Below, piece after piece: positions 4,695-5,005 of a stretch of DNA of 5,005 bases (positions are counted from its first letter, which is position 1; the number at the start of each line of letters is the position of its first letter). The DNA comes from Hyphomonas sp. GTDB taxonomy: Bacteria; Pseudomonadota; Alphaproteobacteria; Caulobacterales; Hyphomonadaceae. A model generated the notes under the pieces. That model was not told where the DNA came from. It saw only the letters and a list, made by a program, of their open reading frames with translations, and did no database searches. The stretch lies in assembly GCA_024743015.1 (NCBI GenBank), contig JANSXJ010000282.1:1-5005 (forward strand). The letters are read 5' to 3'. A program made the position numbers and the translations under genes.

Positions 4695-5005
4695 ATGAAA
4701 GCGATCCTGCGAAGTGCATTTGTCGCCAGTCTTCTGGGCTGGTTGATCTGGGCCTACATGGCCTTGTGCAATCGCACCATTCGCTGGACCGTGGAGGGCG
4801 ATGAGGAAGCTCTGAACGTCTGGCTCGCCCATCCCGGTATCATCGTCGCGGCCTGGCATTCGACGATTTTGCTGCTGCCCTCAGGCTGGAACCGGATCAT
4901 TCAGAAATGGCCGCAGCAGAAGACCCGCTCAGCGATGCTGATTTCACTATCGAAAGACGGCGAACCGGTTGCCAAAGCGATCAAGCATCTCGGCCTCGAA
5001 GCGGT
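4695..5005 (+). CDS. DUF374-type lysophospholipid acyltransferase family protein (5' part; runs off the window)
   Basis: The 103 visible residues match the N-terminus of DUF374 proteins, relatives of lysophospholipid acyltransferases found in Gram-negative bacteria and often located near Kdo transferase (waaA) and other LPS genes. The substrate is not established for this family; an acyl transfer in the envelope is the general expectation. A hydrophobic N-terminal segment (about residues 8-25) should anchor it to the inner membrane. It is followed by IRWTVEG (29-35), the core AAWHSTILLLP with H55, the likely acyltransferase histidine, and the family block MLISLSKDGEPVAKAIKHLG (81-100). The ATG at 4695 was chosen because MKAILRSAFVASLLGW aligns with the usual start of the family; an in-frame ATG at 4659 would add 12 residues and lies close behind the terminator. 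Neither start has a clear Shine-Dalgarno. The 3' end lies beyond 5005, so the gene is cut by the window, not broken. Confidence 0.9.
   Translation, partial: MKAILRSAFVASLLGWLIWAYMALCNRTIRWTVEGDEEALNVWLAHPGIIVAAWHSTILLLPSGWNRIIQKWPQQKTRSAMLISLSKDGEPVAKAIKHLGLEA

Overview
The window looks like ordinary chromosome from an alphaproteobacterium, most likely a stalked or budding marine type near Hyphomonadaceae/Maricaulales. The clues are the style of the RpiA, GlmU and DUF374 acyltransferase sequences, a small protein of a type I associate with alphaproteobacteria, GANTC sites and CtrA-like half-sites in spacers, and GC-rich genes separated by AT-richer spacers. The lineage is inference; no rRNA or other firm marker is present.

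Layout. Bases 1-2005 carry a minus-strand pair: glmU (UDP-GlcNAc synthesis for peptidoglycan and LPS), followed after 12 nt by rpiA (pentose phosphate pathway), which runs off the left edge. The rpiA start is a TTG with a very good Shine-Dalgarno, and the two genes share one reading frame interrupted only by the glmU stop. Bases 2006-2313 contain no gene but hold a long rod-like hairpin with promoter-like and terminator-like signals on the plus strand, a candidate small RNA. Bases 2314-2538 (minus) encode a 74-residue protein of unknown function.

Bases 2539-3115 form a 577-nt AT-rich spacer. It contains a perfect 16-bp palindrome with a degenerate second copy and a third half-site, a sigma70-like promoter, a short hairpin ending in six T's, and a cluster of TTTCGC words. 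Then come three plus-strand genes: a stand-alone flavin-reductase-domain protein (3116-3604), an exported, acidic, cysteine-free protein of unknown function (3748-4575) followed by a strong hairpin terminator, and the first 103 codons of a DUF374-type lysophospholipid acyltransferase (4695 to the right edge).

Functionally the window mixes envelope precursor supply (GlmU), probable envelope lipid acylation (DUF374) and an exported protein with central carbon metabolism (RpiA) and flavin reduction. I see no mobile element, CRISPR array, tRNA, rRNA or defence system. The most interesting parts are the two gene-free spacers and the exported protein; nothing here clearly amounts to a new multi-gene system.
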